This document shows, in pieces, positions 16,042 to 24,524 of a stretch of 64,000 nt of DNA (positions within the stretch are counted from its first letter, which is position 1; each line of letters starts with the position of its first letter). The position numbers were made by a program, and so were the translations under genes. Location of the stretch: the NCBI GenBank assembly GCA_035543015.1, contig DATKKG010000003.1, forward strand, positions 25,459 to 89,458, read 5' to 3'. The DNA is from DATKKG01 sp035543015. GTDB lineage: Archaea > Thermoproteota > Nitrososphaeria > Conexivisphaerales > DTJL01. The notes under the pieces were generated by a model that did not search any database, had not been told where the DNA came from, and saw only the letters and a program-made list of their open reading frames with translations.

Positions 16042-16982
16042 TATCTGCGATAATGCAGCTGACCGACCAGCTGACGTCTCTGGTCGCCGTCCTGATATTC
16101 TTCGTCATAATCGCCATCTTCCTCTCCATGTCCATCAAGGTCGTCAGGGAGTACGAAAGGATCGTGGTCTTCAGGTTCGGGAGGGTCCTGGCCGAGAAGG
16201 GCCCCGGACTTGTCCTGATCATCCCCTTCATCGACCAGCCGAAGAAGGTGGACCTCAGGGAGAGGTACATCCAGATCCCTCATCAGACATGCATCACCAA
16301 GGACAACGCCCCCGTCGACGTGGACTTCATCGTATACTACAAGGTCTTCAACGCCGCCGACTCGGTGATCCAGGTCCAGAACTTCGAAGGGGCCGCCATG
16401 GGCATCGCCACGACGACCCTCAGGGCCGTCATAGGAGACATAGCCCTGGACGAGGTCCTCGCCAAGAGGGAGAACATCAACGCGATCCTCAGGACCAAGC
16501 TGGACGAAGTCACTTCGCGCTGGGGGGTCAAGGTCGCGAACGTCGAAATCAGGGAGATATTGCCGCCGAAGAACGTGTCCGACGCCATGATCCTGCAGAT
16601 GGCCGCCGAGAGGAACAGGAGGGCAGTGGTCACTGAAGCCGAGGGCAAGAAGACGGCCACGGTAACGGTGGCCGAAGGCGACAAGCAGTCCAACATCCTC
16701 CGGGCGGAAGGCGACCGCCAGGCCGCCATGCTTCGCGCTGAAGGCTACGCGCAGGCGCTGGACACCATATTCGGCGCCGCTAAAACCATCGACTCGAAGA
16801 CCATGGTGCTGCAGTACCTGGACGCCCTGAAGACGATCGGCTCGAGCCCCGCTACCAAGTTCATCTTCCCGATGGAGTTCACGGAGCTCATGGCGCCCAT
16901 CAGAAGGTTCCTGGACCAGAGCTCGACGGACTCCAAGCCTGCCGCCGACAAGCAGCAGAAGGAAGTCAAGCAGCCTCAGTAG
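16038..16982 (+). CDS. SPFH/stomatin-like membrane protein
   Basis: Stomatin/prohibitin-type scaffold; 314 residues with one N-terminal membrane segment (about 14-34), the Band 7 domain starting VREYERIVVFRFGRV, and a long alanine/glutamate/arginine-rich coiled-coil region (AEGDKQSNILRAEGDRQAAM). These proteins form large membrane rings and organise lipid microdomains. It is the last gene of the NfeD operon and is followed by a T-rich run. The Pyrococcus homologue is a substrate of the NfeD-type protease. Confidence 0.92.
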   Translation: MISAIMQLTDQLTSLVAVLIFFVIIAIFLSMSIKVVREYERIVVFRFGRVLAEKGPGLVLIIPFIDQPKKVDLRERYIQIPHQTCITKDNAPVDVDFIVYYKVFNAADSVIQVQNFEGAAMGIATTTLRAVIGDIALDEVLAKRENINAILRTKLDEVTSRWGVKVANVEIREILPPKNVSDAMILQMAAERNRRAVVTEAEGKKTATVTVAEGDKQSNILRAEGDRQAAMLRAEGYAQALDTIFGAAKTIDSKTMVLQYLDALKTIGSSPATKFIFPMEFTELMAPIRRFLDQSSTDSKPAADKQQKEVKQPQ

Positions 16983-16997
16983 CGCCCCCAGCCCTCC

Positions 16998-17003
16998 TTT
17001 TTT
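16998..17003 (+). terminator. T-run after the NfeD-SPFH operon
   Basis: Six T residues 16 bases after the SPFH stop codon, in an otherwise GC-rich stretch; oligo-T is the usual archaeal termination signal. Confidence 0.4.
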
Positions 17004-17072
17004 CGCGCTCCTCCAGCGCGAGCCGGGGCCATCCTGCGGGGTTCCCAAACGCTATTTAGTGGGGCCTCCCTA

Positions 17073-18680
17073 GTGGACCTGTTGCCTCAGCTCGACCTAG
17101 GCAGGCATGGCGAGAGGCCATTCTCCGTCGACGCCGACCACGTCGTCACGGGGCGGACCTGTGTCATGGGGGCCAGCGGCAGCGGCAAGAGCTACCTTGT
17201 CGCGGTGATCTGCGAGGAGCTCTGCAAGGCCGGCGTCCCCTTCCTGATCGTCGACACCGAGGGAGAGTACCATACTCTGAAGGAGAAGTACGACCTCCTC
17301 TGGGTGGGCGACGAGCCGGGTTGCGACGTCAGGTGGAGCGAACTGCGGCTGGGCGAGCTGGCTGCCGCCTCCCTTCAGAGCCAGCCCATCATCCTCGACC
17401 TGTCGGGCGTGGATGACCAGAGGTCGCTGCTGGGGACCTACCTCACCGCACTGTACGCCGAGGTCTCCAGGAGGAGGCTCCCATATCTCGTGGTGCTCGA
17501 GGAGGCGGACCGGTTCATCCCTCAGGCGGGAGAGAGGCTCCCCATCCTGGACGAGATCGCCCGCCGGGGCAGGAAGCGCGGCCTGGGGCTAATCGTCTGC
17601 ACGCAGCGCCCCTCGGTCGTCGACAAGAACGTCCTCAGCCAGTGCAGCAGCCAGCTCATCGGCAGGCTGGTCATAAAGAACGACCTCCAGGCCGTGTCGC
17701 ACTTCTTCCCCGGCCAGCAGCTTCCGAAGCAGCTGACGACGCTTCCTCCGGGCTCATTCTACGCGATGGGCGACCTGTCCCAGCAGCCCGTCCAGATCGC
17801 AGTCAGGGCGAGGGAGACGAGCCACGGCGGCTCCACCCCCCTGCTCTCTTCCAGGCCGCCTTCTCACATGATCCGCTACCTGGGCCCTCGTTCGGAGGAG
17901 CCCATCGGGCCGAAGCCTCCCGCCGAGGCCCCCCCTTCCGTCCAGGAGGGGTCCAAGCCCAGGCTAGGCCTCCCTTCGCGGATCGATGCAAAGGACGTGC
18001 CCTTGCTCGTCAAGCGGGCCAGGACGTACTTCCTGTTCGGCGGCAGGGAGATGGTGACCGCCGTCCAGGAGGTCCTCGTCCCTGTGGCCGAGCTCACGGT
18101 CAGGCTCAGGGTTGGGATGATCAAGAAGCACTTCGAAACCAGGTACCTCCTTCTGGACGCCCGCAACGGGCGCTCAGTCGACCTCTCCCAGGGCATCTCC
18201 TTCGGGCCCGGCGTCTCGCAGTTGGTGGGCCTCGACCAGAGGGACGTCGAGGTCCTGCTGGCCCTAGAGCCCAAGAACGAGGCCACGGCCTTCGACCTGA
18301 TGGGAAGGGTAAGGCTCTCCGAAGATATCGTGCGTCAATCGCTTCGAAGGCTAGAGGAGAGACGGCTGGCGCTTTCGTACAGGAGGGGGAGGGTCAAGGT
18401 CTACCGCAGAAGCGTCGACGTACCCAAGGTCGGCCTCTTCGAGGCCCAACAGGCCACCGAACCGATGGAAGAGGGCGGTTCGGTCGCACCCGTCGCCCTG
18501 GCGGAAGATGACATGCGCCAGCTCGTCAGAGGGCTGTTCGAGGGAGGGGAGCTCGACGGGGTCTCTTACTTCTACTACCCGCTCCACCGGGTCCGTCTGG
18601 AGCTCGACTCAAGGGCGAGGACGGTCTGGATTGACGCAAGGACGGGTCGGCAAGTGGAATCCGCCGAATGGAGTTCCTGA
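17073..18680 (+). CDS. HerA-like/DUF87 ATPase
   Basis: ATPase of the HerA-FtsK superfamily. 535 residues from GTG 17073, which lies about 18 bases after a TATA-like CTATTTAG (17052-17059). Walker A is GASGSGKSYL (33-42) and Walker B is LVVLEEADRF near 136-145; ARRGRKRGLGLIVCTQRP is the conserved sensor region of HerA proteins. The C-terminal third has a winged-helix-like part (AFDLMGRVRLSEDIVRQSL). No NurA nuclease gene is close, so a role in DNA end resection is less likely than in classical HerA. Membrane-cluster neighbours upstream may be incidental because a T-run and a TATA box separate them. Confidence 0.82.
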   Translation: MDLLPQLDLGRHGERPFSVDADHVVTGRTCVMGASGSGKSYLVAVICEELCKAGVPFLIVDTEGEYHTLKEKYDLLWVGDEPGCDVRWSELRLGELAAASLQSQPIILDLSGVDDQRSLLGTYLTALYAEVSRRRLPYLVVLEEADRFIPQAGERLPILDEIARRGRKRGLGLIVCTQRPSVVDKNVLSQCSSQLIGRLVIKNDLQAVSHFFPGQQLPKQLTTLPPGSFYAMGDLSQQPVQIAVRARETSHGGSTPLLSSRPPSHMIRYLGPRSEEPIGPKPPAEAPPSVQEGSKPRLGLPSRIDAKDVPLLVKRARTYFLFGGREMVTAVQEVLVPVAELTVRLRVGMIKKHFETRYLLLDARNGRSVDLSQGISFGPGVSQLVGLDQRDVEVLLALEPKNEATAFDLMGRVRLSEDIVRQSLRRLEERRLALSYRRGRVKVYRRSVDVPKVGLFEAQQATEPMEEGGSVAPVALAEDDMRQLVRGLFEGGELDGVSYFYYPLHRVRLELDSRARTVWIDARTGRQVESAEWSS

Positions 18681-18737
18681 CGAAGGGTTCTGTCCCGTCG
18701 ATACTCGGTCTCAACGATAAAGACCACGCCCGAAAGG

Positions 18738-19122
18738 ATGAAGATCGGCCTGGAGCTGCACACGGACTACCCTCAGCCGGACTTCTCTATCCGGTTGGCC
18801 AGGAGCGCAGAGGAGGCCGATTCCAGCTTGACCGACGAAACGCTCGCCCGGGTCGCCCTCAGGGGGGAGCCTTGAGGAGCGCGCGGAGTCGGTTCTCGCC
18901 CACGGCAAGGCGGGCGTCGGGATGCCGGTCCTTACGGTGACTTGGCCGGGACGCTCGGCGCTGGAACTGGGGGGAAGCGCCTTGCTGAAGGCCAGCCTCG
19001 GACGCCGTTCTCCACGTGAGGAGGCGAGCGCTCCTCTCATGTCTGACCAGGCTTTCTCGTGTTTCAGCGGCCGCCGGCCACCGGCGGCATCAGGACGATT
19101 TCGTCGCCGTCCTTCACTCTGA
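18738..19122 (+). pseudogene. Unidentified small gene split by a frameshift at a G run
   Basis: An ATG at 18738 opens a frame beginning MKIGLELHTDYPQPD that stops at 18875. In the +1 frame, immediately across the G6 run at 18861-18866, the reading continues smoothly as LEERAESVLAHGKAG and stays open to 19122. Both parts use host-like codons. A single-base change in the G run would join them into a protein of about 125 residues, whose end would overlap the convergent MoaD-like gene. It may be a pseudogene, a programmed shift or a sequence error. No family recognised. Confidence 0.4.
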
Positions 19123-19357
19123 CCTTCTTGGCGTCTGCCCGGGGAACAAGGGAGCCGTTGTGGAGGAGCCTGAACTCCTCCCTGAGCTCCCTCTTCGTAT
19201 CGAAGACGAGGGGGATCAGCTCTCTTCCGTGATGCGCGACTAGCCAGGCGAGAACATCCGCCACCTTCTCGCCCTCGACCGAGGCGGTCTCCTCGGGCAT
19301 CTCCAGGGCTTCCCTCACTGAGGCGAAGTATCTGAGCGTGACCCTGGGCAAGATCAT
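19064..19357 (-). CDS. MoaD/ThiS-like beta-grasp protein with a masked C-terminal Gly-Gly
   Basis: 97 residues from ATG 19357, which overlaps the gcvPB stop (ATGA). Beta-grasp fold pattern: VTLRYFASVREALEM at the start, GDEIVLMPPVAGG at the end. MoaD and archaeal ubiquitin-like SAMPs end exactly in Gly-Gly for thiocarboxylation or isopeptide bonding; here the last codons read Ala-Gly-Gly-Arg-stop. The extra arginine would need trimming before activation. Possible roles are molybdopterin synthesis, tRNA thiolation or protein tagging. Linkage to glycine decarboxylase is unusual and may be only transcriptional. Confidence 0.8.
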   Translation of the reverse strand: MILPRVTLRYFASVREALEMPEETASVEGEKVADVLAWLVAHHGRELIPLVFDTKRELREEFRLLHNGSLVPRADAKKVRVKDGDEIVLMPPVAGGR

Positions 19358-20838
19358 GCACCTCCGCTGTTCCACTTCAGCTTCAGGCTCATGGGGTGCG
19401 AGGCCTTGAAGTCGTCCAGCTGCCCCGAAGCCGTGTTGAGCGGCCTCTTCAAGATGTCCTCGGGGTCGGCCAGGGCCCTCCTGCCGATCGAGTTGAGGGT
19501 CTCCGCGTACAGGTCTATCTCCTCGACTGGCTCGGTCTCAGTCGGCTCGACCATGAGCGCCTCGTCGACGATGAGCGGGAAGTAGACCGTGGGCGCATGC
19601 TGCCCTTCGTCTATTATGGCCTTGGCCACGTTGAGGGCCTTGACTCCCGTCTTCGCCAGGGGCTTGGACGAAACCACGAACTCGTGCTTGCGGGGCACTC
19701 CTTCGGCGTAGGGTAGGGAGTAGTACGCGGGATCCAGCTTCTTCATCAGGTAGTTGGAGGCCAGCACGGCCAGGCCGGAGACCTCCTTCAGGCCGTCGGA
19801 GCCAAGGGTGAGCAGGTAGGCGTAGGCCCTGACCAGGACGCCCACGTTCCCCCAGAAGCTCTTCACGCCTCCCACCGAATGAGGCAGCTCGTGCAGCCAC
19901 TGGTAGCTGCTCCCGTCGTAGGACAGCAGCGGGGTGGGGAGGTAGTCGTGAAGGAACCCCTTGACGCAGAGGGGGCCTGCTCCCGGCCCTCCTCCTCCGT
20001 GTGGAGTGGAGAAGGTCTTGTGGATGTTGAGGTGGACGACGTCGAAGCCCAGGTCCCCCGGCCTCACCCTGCCGATTATCGCGTTCAGGTTCGCCCCGTC
20101 GTAGTACATCAGCCCGCCGGCGCCGTGGACGAGCTTGGAGATCTCCATGACGTCCTTCTCGAAGAGGCCCAGGGTGTTGGGAACCGTCATCATGATGCCG
20201 GCCGTCCTCTCCCCGAGCAGCTTCTTCAGCTCCGCCACGTCGACCAAACCTCTCGAGTCGGACGACACCTTGACCACCTTGAAGCCAGCCATCTGGGCGC
20301 TGGCAGGGTTCGTTCCATGAGCGGAGTCCGGGACGATCATCTCGTTCCTCTTCCTGTCGCCCCTCACCTCATGGTACCTCCTGATCATGAGGGCTCCAAG
20401 CAGCTCCCCGTGGGCCCCCGCCGCAGGAAGCGTCGTCGCGTAGTCCATCCCCGTTATCCTGGCGAGCATGGTCGATAGTTCGTAGAGGATCCCCATCAGG
20501 CCCTGCACGGTGTTCGTAGGCTGATACGGGTGGGCGTCGGTAACCTTCGGGTTCGAAGCCACCTTGTCGTTCAGCTTGGGGTTGTACTTCATGGTGCAGC
20601 TCCCCAGCGGATAGAACCCCGTGTCCACGCAGAAGTTCATCTGCGACAGCCGCACGAAGTGGCGGACCACCTGCAGCTCGCTGAGCCCAGGCAGCTTCAC
20701 TTCATCCCGCAGCAGCTCCTTCGGAAGGTCCACCTGAGCCCCTGGTTCGATCGGAGACGGGGGGACGAAGCCCACCCTTCCCTTCCTCCCCAACTCCACC
20801 AGGAGCTTCTCGTTCCAGCGCGCCTGCCTGTAGGCCAA
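19354..20838 (-). CDS. gcvPB: Glycine dehydrogenase (decarboxylating) subunit 2
   Basis: C-terminal half of the P protein of the glycine cleavage system, as a separate chain in many archaea and Gram-positives. 494 residues; the pyridoxal phosphate lysine lies in LNIHKTFSTPHGGGGPG, and the stretch SAHGTNPASAQMAGF is diagnostic. The complex decarboxylates glycine and passes the methylamine group to lipoyl-GcvH. Its ATG at 20838 is 4 bases after the gcvPA stop. GcvH and GcvT are not in this window. Confidence 0.95.
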   Translation of the reverse strand: MAYRQARWNEKLLVELGRKGRVGFVPPSPIEPGAQVDLPKELLRDEVKLPGLSELQVVRHFVRLSQMNFCVDTGFYPLGSCTMKYNPKLNDKVASNPKVTDAHPYQPTNTVQGLMGILYELSTMLARITGMDYATTLPAAGAHGELLGALMIRRYHEVRGDRKRNEMIVPDSAHGTNPASAQMAGFKVVKVSSDSRGLVDVAELKKLLGERTAGIMMTVPNTLGLFEKDVMEISKLVHGAGGLMYYDGANLNAIIGRVRPGDLGFDVVHLNIHKTFSTPHGGGGPGAGPLCVKGFLHDYLPTPLLSYDGSSYQWLHELPHSVGGVKSFWGNVGVLVRAYAYLLTLGSDGLKEVSGLAVLASNYLMKKLDPAYYSLPYAEGVPRKHEFVVSSKPLAKTGVKALNVAKAIIDEGQHAPTVYFPLIVDEALMVEPTETEPVEEIDLYAETLNSIGRRALADPEDILKRPLNTASGQLDDFKASHPMSLKLKWNSGGA

Positions 20839-20842
20839 CTTC

Positions 20843-22228
20843 CTAGATCATCCCCCTCAACCCTTCCACAAGCCGGTCAACGTCTTCCTTCATGTGGACC
20901 TCCGTGACGGAGATCAGCCCGGGCCTGGTGAGCTCCGGGTAGAACCACCTGAGAGGAAGCGACCCCAGGATCCCGACTTCGCTCAGCTTCTGGAAGAGCT
21001 GGCTCGACGTGACTCCCGGCGAGGCATGCTGAATGGCGAACTCGTTGTAGAACTTCGAATCGAAGACGGGGACGGAGAACTCCTTCACTTCGGCAACCCT
21101 CCTTGCGGCGTAGTGGGCGTTGGAGTAGATGGTCCTGCTCAGTGCCTTCAGCCCGTCGCCTCCCAGAAGCGACAGGTACGCCGATGCCGCCACAGCCATC
21201 AGCGCCTGATTGGTGCAGATGTTGGAAGTGGCCCTTTCACGCCTTATGTGCTGCTCCCTCGACTGGAGCACAAGGACATAGCCCCTCCTCTCAGAGCCCT
21301 TCTCGGTGGTCTCTCCCACGATCCTGCCGGGCATCTGCCTTATGAATCCCAGGTCGCCCTTGGCGGCGAAGATGCCGAGAAGGGGCCCGCCGAAGCTCAT
21401 GGGGATGCCGAGAGGCTGACCTTCCCCGACGGCGATGTCCACACCGTAGTCCCCGGGAGCCTTGAGCAGCCCGAGGCTGGTGGGCTCGACCCCGACGACG
21501 AACAGCGCCTTCTTCCGATGCGCCATCTCGGCCATCTCCTCGATCCCCTCCTCGATGCACCCGAGGAAGTCCGGCTGCTCGACGTACAGCGCCGCCGTGT
21601 CGTCCGCGAGCAGGGAGCCGAGCGAGCTCAGGTCGGTGGTGCCCGTCCGCAGGTCGAACGGAGCCTCCCTGACCTGCCCTCCGGCCGCCTCCACATACGT
21701 CCTTATGGCGTTGCGCCTGTCGTGGCCGGCGGCCCGGCTCACCACAACGGCCTTCTTCCCTGTAACTCTGATGGCCATGAGGGCGGCTTCGGCCGCAGCC
21801 GTCGCCCAGTCGTACATTGAGGCGTTGGCGGCGTCCATCTTGGTGAGGTCGCAGATGAGGCTCTGGTATTCGAACAGCGCCTGAAGCATCCCCTGGCTGG
21901 TCTCGGGCTGGTAGGGAGTGTAAGAGGTGTAGAATTCAGACCTCGACGTGATCAGCTGCACCGCGGGGGGCACATAGTGGGGCCAGGTCCCTCCCCCCAG
22001 GAAGCAGCGAGACAGCGGGAAGGCGCCGTCCTTGGCCAGCTTCTCTTCGACGAGCCTTTCAATCTCCATCTCCGTGTACGGCCCCGGCAGCTCAATTGGC
22101 GCCTTGACGAGAGCTTCAGCCGGGACGTCTCGGAAGAGCTCATCGATCGTGCCGACGCCCACGGCCTTCAACATCCTCTCCCTGTCCGGCTCGTCAGAGT
22201 TAGGAAGAAGATGAGAATATGGCTTCAT
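20843..22228 (-). CDS. gcvPA: Glycine dehydrogenase (decarboxylating) subunit 1
   Basis: N-terminal half of the P protein, forming the alpha2beta2 enzyme with GcvPB. From ATG 22228 it has 461 residues, the usual size. GGGTWPHYVPPAV and YTPYQPETSQGMLQALFEYQ are family hallmarks, as is SREQHIRRERATSNICTNQ. The frame continues upstream to 22516, but the conserved N terminus (PNSDEPDRERMLKAVG) and the TATA box fix the start at 22228. Confidence 0.95.
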   Translation of the reverse strand: MKPYSHLLPNSDEPDRERMLKAVGVGTIDELFRDVPAEALVKAPIELPGPYTEMEIERLVEEKLAKDGAFPLSRCFLGGGTWPHYVPPAVQLITSRSEFYTSYTPYQPETSQGMLQALFEYQSLICDLTKMDAANASMYDWATAAAEAALMAIRVTGKKAVVVSRAAGHDRRNAIRTYVEAAGGQVREAPFDLRTGTTDLSSLGSLLADDTAALYVEQPDFLGCIEEGIEEMAEMAHRKKALFVVGVEPTSLGLLKAPGDYGVDIAVGEGQPLGIPMSFGGPLLGIFAAKGDLGFIRQMPGRIVGETTEKGSERRGYVLVLQSREQHIRRERATSNICTNQALMAVAASAYLSLLGGDGLKALSRTIYSNAHYAARRVAEVKEFSVPVFDSKFYNEFAIQHASPGVTSSQLFQKLSEVGILGSLPLRWFYPELTRPGLISVTEVHMKEDVDRLVEGLRGMI

Positions 22229-22248
22229 TTCGTCGCTAGCTGCATTTC

Positions 22249-22262
22249 GGTTTTTTTTAAAC
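22249..22262 (-). promoter_or_regulatory. TATA box for the gcvPA-gcvPB-moaD operon
   Basis: The minus strand reads GTTTAAAAAAAACC, about 27 bases before the gcvPA ATG at 22228, giving a leaderless message. It is one of the most AT-rich elements in this part of the window. Confidence 0.55.
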
Positions 22263-22394
22263 TTGCTGTCGCTTAGCCGCGCCGGATCATTCGGGAACCG
22301 GAGGACGGCTCGCGTCTGGCCCAGTGCAGAACATGCCGACTCCTCTCCAAAAGGATAAATAACGACCATAGATGACGATGGTCGAGAGTTAGCT

Positions 22395-24524
22395 TTGATT
22401 CGTAGGCTGGGTGCTCTATTCCTGATGCTAGTTCTCGCCGCCCCATTGGTCTCGATCGGAGCCCACGCTGATTCGTCCTCCTCGGTTCTCATCAACGTCG
22501 TCAACCAGGTGAACATCGACTACTTTGGCAACGTCGCCATCACCTCCTACATCGGCGTCCAGAACAACGGCACCAGCGCCACAGGGGACCTCACAGTGAA
22601 CGTGACATATGGAGGGATACTTCCGCCTCATGTCGCGAGCAACTCCTCCAATTTCAACGTGACCAGCGTGGTCACCGGCTCTTCGGCGACCTCCTACTTT
22701 TTCGACATCGGGACGGTCGGTGCGGGCAACACCACTGAGCTGGACTTCGCTCTCACCCTGTCCGGCATGGTGCAGGAGATCTCGGGCACTCGCACCTACA
22801 ACCTGACCACCTTCCCGTACGTGCAGGTCCCGGGCGCGACGCTTTACAACGCCACGGGGTTCCTCGTCCTCCCCGCCGGGGTGACGCTCAATACCAACAT
22901 GTCGGGTTTCGGCTACTATCAGCCGCTCCCTCCGAAGCTGTCCTTTACGCTTCAGTTCACCAACAACACGGTCCCCCAGGTCGCCTTCGTCCCCGTCAGC
23001 TACACCCAGCCTGACATCCTCTACCAGGTGAACAACACCGTCTCGATAGACCAGTTCGGCTGGGTCTACACCGACACGTACGTTGCAGTCAACAACACCG
23101 GCCAGGCGGCCACCGGGACCCTTCCGGTCAACCTTACGTTCTTCGGCCTCTACCTCCCCTACACCTGGAGCCAGAGCTCCACCAGCTCGTCGGTCACGAC
23201 GCAGGCCACCACCAACACCACCTCGTACGTCCTTAGCCTCCCGAGCATAGCCGCGGGCGGGAGCGGCCAGGTCGGCCTCCACATCAAGACGTGGGGAATG
23301 GTCAACGAGTTCACGGGAGGGACCTACACCTACAACATGACGAACTTCCCGATTGTCCAGATATCCGGAGCCGCCCTCTTCAACGCGACCTCCGGGATTT
23401 CGCTACCCTTGGGCACGACGGTCTCCTCCGACCTCACCCAGTTCGGATACATCCAGCAGTCCCCTGCCAACCCCACTTACCTGCAGGTCTATCCCAGCTA
23501 CAGCGTGCCGATCCCCACCGTCCTGTTGGTGAACTTCACGGCGTCTTCGGTAAACTTCGGCCTCTTCCAGATCAACAGCGTGCAGAGGACCGTGAGCCTC
23601 GCCGCGGACGGCTCCGTCCTGATCACCGATGCCCTGACCATTACTAACTTCGACACGCAGGACATGTCCTCTCTCAACCTCACCAAGGCGGCGTCGGGCC
23701 AGTTCTCTCTGAAGGAGGGGTACGTCGATGGAGGGACGATTTCGCTCTCCAACGGTCTGCTGTCACTCCCCGTCCCGATTTCGGGGTTGAGCAAGCAGAA
23801 CCTCGTCCTGCAGTACAAGCTGGCCTCCGGGGCAGCCAAGGACAGCTCAGGCACCCTCACCATCGACCTGGGTGCAGGAGCCCTGAACTTCACCAACCTG
23901 GTCCAGTCGTACGTCGTGATAATGGCGCTTCCTTCGGGCACGGTCGCCCAGGCGTCGACGCCGACGTCGTTCACGAACCAGACCAAGACTCCGGGTGTGG
24001 TGCTGACCGCGAAGGTCCCCCTGGGCTGGAACCTGTACCTGGCCACGCCAGTCATAGTGGGGTTCCTCATAGCGGCCGTGTTCCTGTTCTACCTCTACAG
24101 GCGCTCTGGCCTCCAGGGCTACGAGGAAGAGGGGATTTCGATCCTCCAGGCGAAGTCGGACGTCATAACCTCTCTCCTTGACCAGTACAGGCTAAGGGGC
24201 GAAGGCTTCTCATCGTTCGACGACTATTCGGCCCACCGCAAGGCCTTCGAGGAGGAGAAGTCGAAGGTCGCCGCCCGCCTCCAGGACTTCAAGGCCAAGA
24301 CCCTCAAGGACAGGGCCCAGAAGGCATTCTTCGACAGGGTCGCGGTCGAGGACGCACGGCTCGAGCAGGTGTACAGGGAAGGCAAGTCCACCTTGGAGGA
24401 GCTCCTGGCCAACCGCATATCCCAGAAGGACTTCGAACGCAAGATGGAGGACCTTGAGCAGGCCGCCCAGCCGAAGGACGTCACCGGCAAGGGACCGAAG
24501 CCGGCTAAACAACAGAGTCCTTGA
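22395..24524 (+). CDS. Large surface protein with duplicated ectodomain, one membrane helix and cytoplasmic coiled coil
   Basis: 709 residues from TTG 22395, about 40 bases after a TATA element (GATAAATAA, 22353-22361). A signal peptide covers about residues 1-26. The outside part contains two related units, each opening with a QVN-x-ID-FG motif (VNQVNIDYFGNV near 37; NTVSIDQFGWV near 217) and each containing TGxLxVNxT and a later TYNxTxFPxVQ motif. Many N-x-S/T sequons suggest glycosylation. A hydrophobic helix near 547-567 is followed by RRSG and a charged coiled-coil tail (about 590-700). The topology is that of an envelope protein linked to the cytoplasm; the function is unknown. The 3' end overlaps the convergent mtnP gene by 20 bases. 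Confidence 0.8.
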   Translation: MIRRLGALFLMLVLAAPLVSIGAHADSSSSVLINVVNQVNIDYFGNVAITSYIGVQNNGTSATGDLTVNVTYGGILPPHVASNSSNFNVTSVVTGSSATSYFFDIGTVGAGNTTELDFALTLSGMVQEISGTRTYNLTTFPYVQVPGATLYNATGFLVLPAGVTLNTNMSGFGYYQPLPPKLSFTLQFTNNTVPQVAFVPVSYTQPDILYQVNNTVSIDQFGWVYTDTYVAVNNTGQAATGTLPVNLTFFGLYLPYTWSQSSTSSSVTTQATTNTTSYVLSLPSIAAGGSGQVGLHIKTWGMVNEFTGGTYTYNMTNFPIVQISGAALFNATSGISLPLGTTVSSDLTQFGYIQQSPANPTYLQVYPSYSVPIPTVLLVNFTASSVNFGLFQINSVQRTVSLAADGSVLITDALTITNFDTQDMSSLNLTKAASGQFSLKEGYVDGGTISLSNGLLSLPVPISGLSKQNLVLQYKLASGAAKDSSGTLTIDLGAGALNFTNLVQSYVVIMALPSGTVAQASTPTSFTNQTKTPGVVLTAKVPLGWNLYLATPVIVGFLIAAVFLFYLYRRSGLQGYEEEGISILQAKSDVITSLLDQYRLRGEGFSSFDDYSAHRKAFEEEKSKVAARLQDFKAKTLKDRAQKAFFDRVAVEDARLEQVYREGKSTLEELLANRISQKDFERKMEDLEQAAQPKDVTGKGPKPAKQQSP

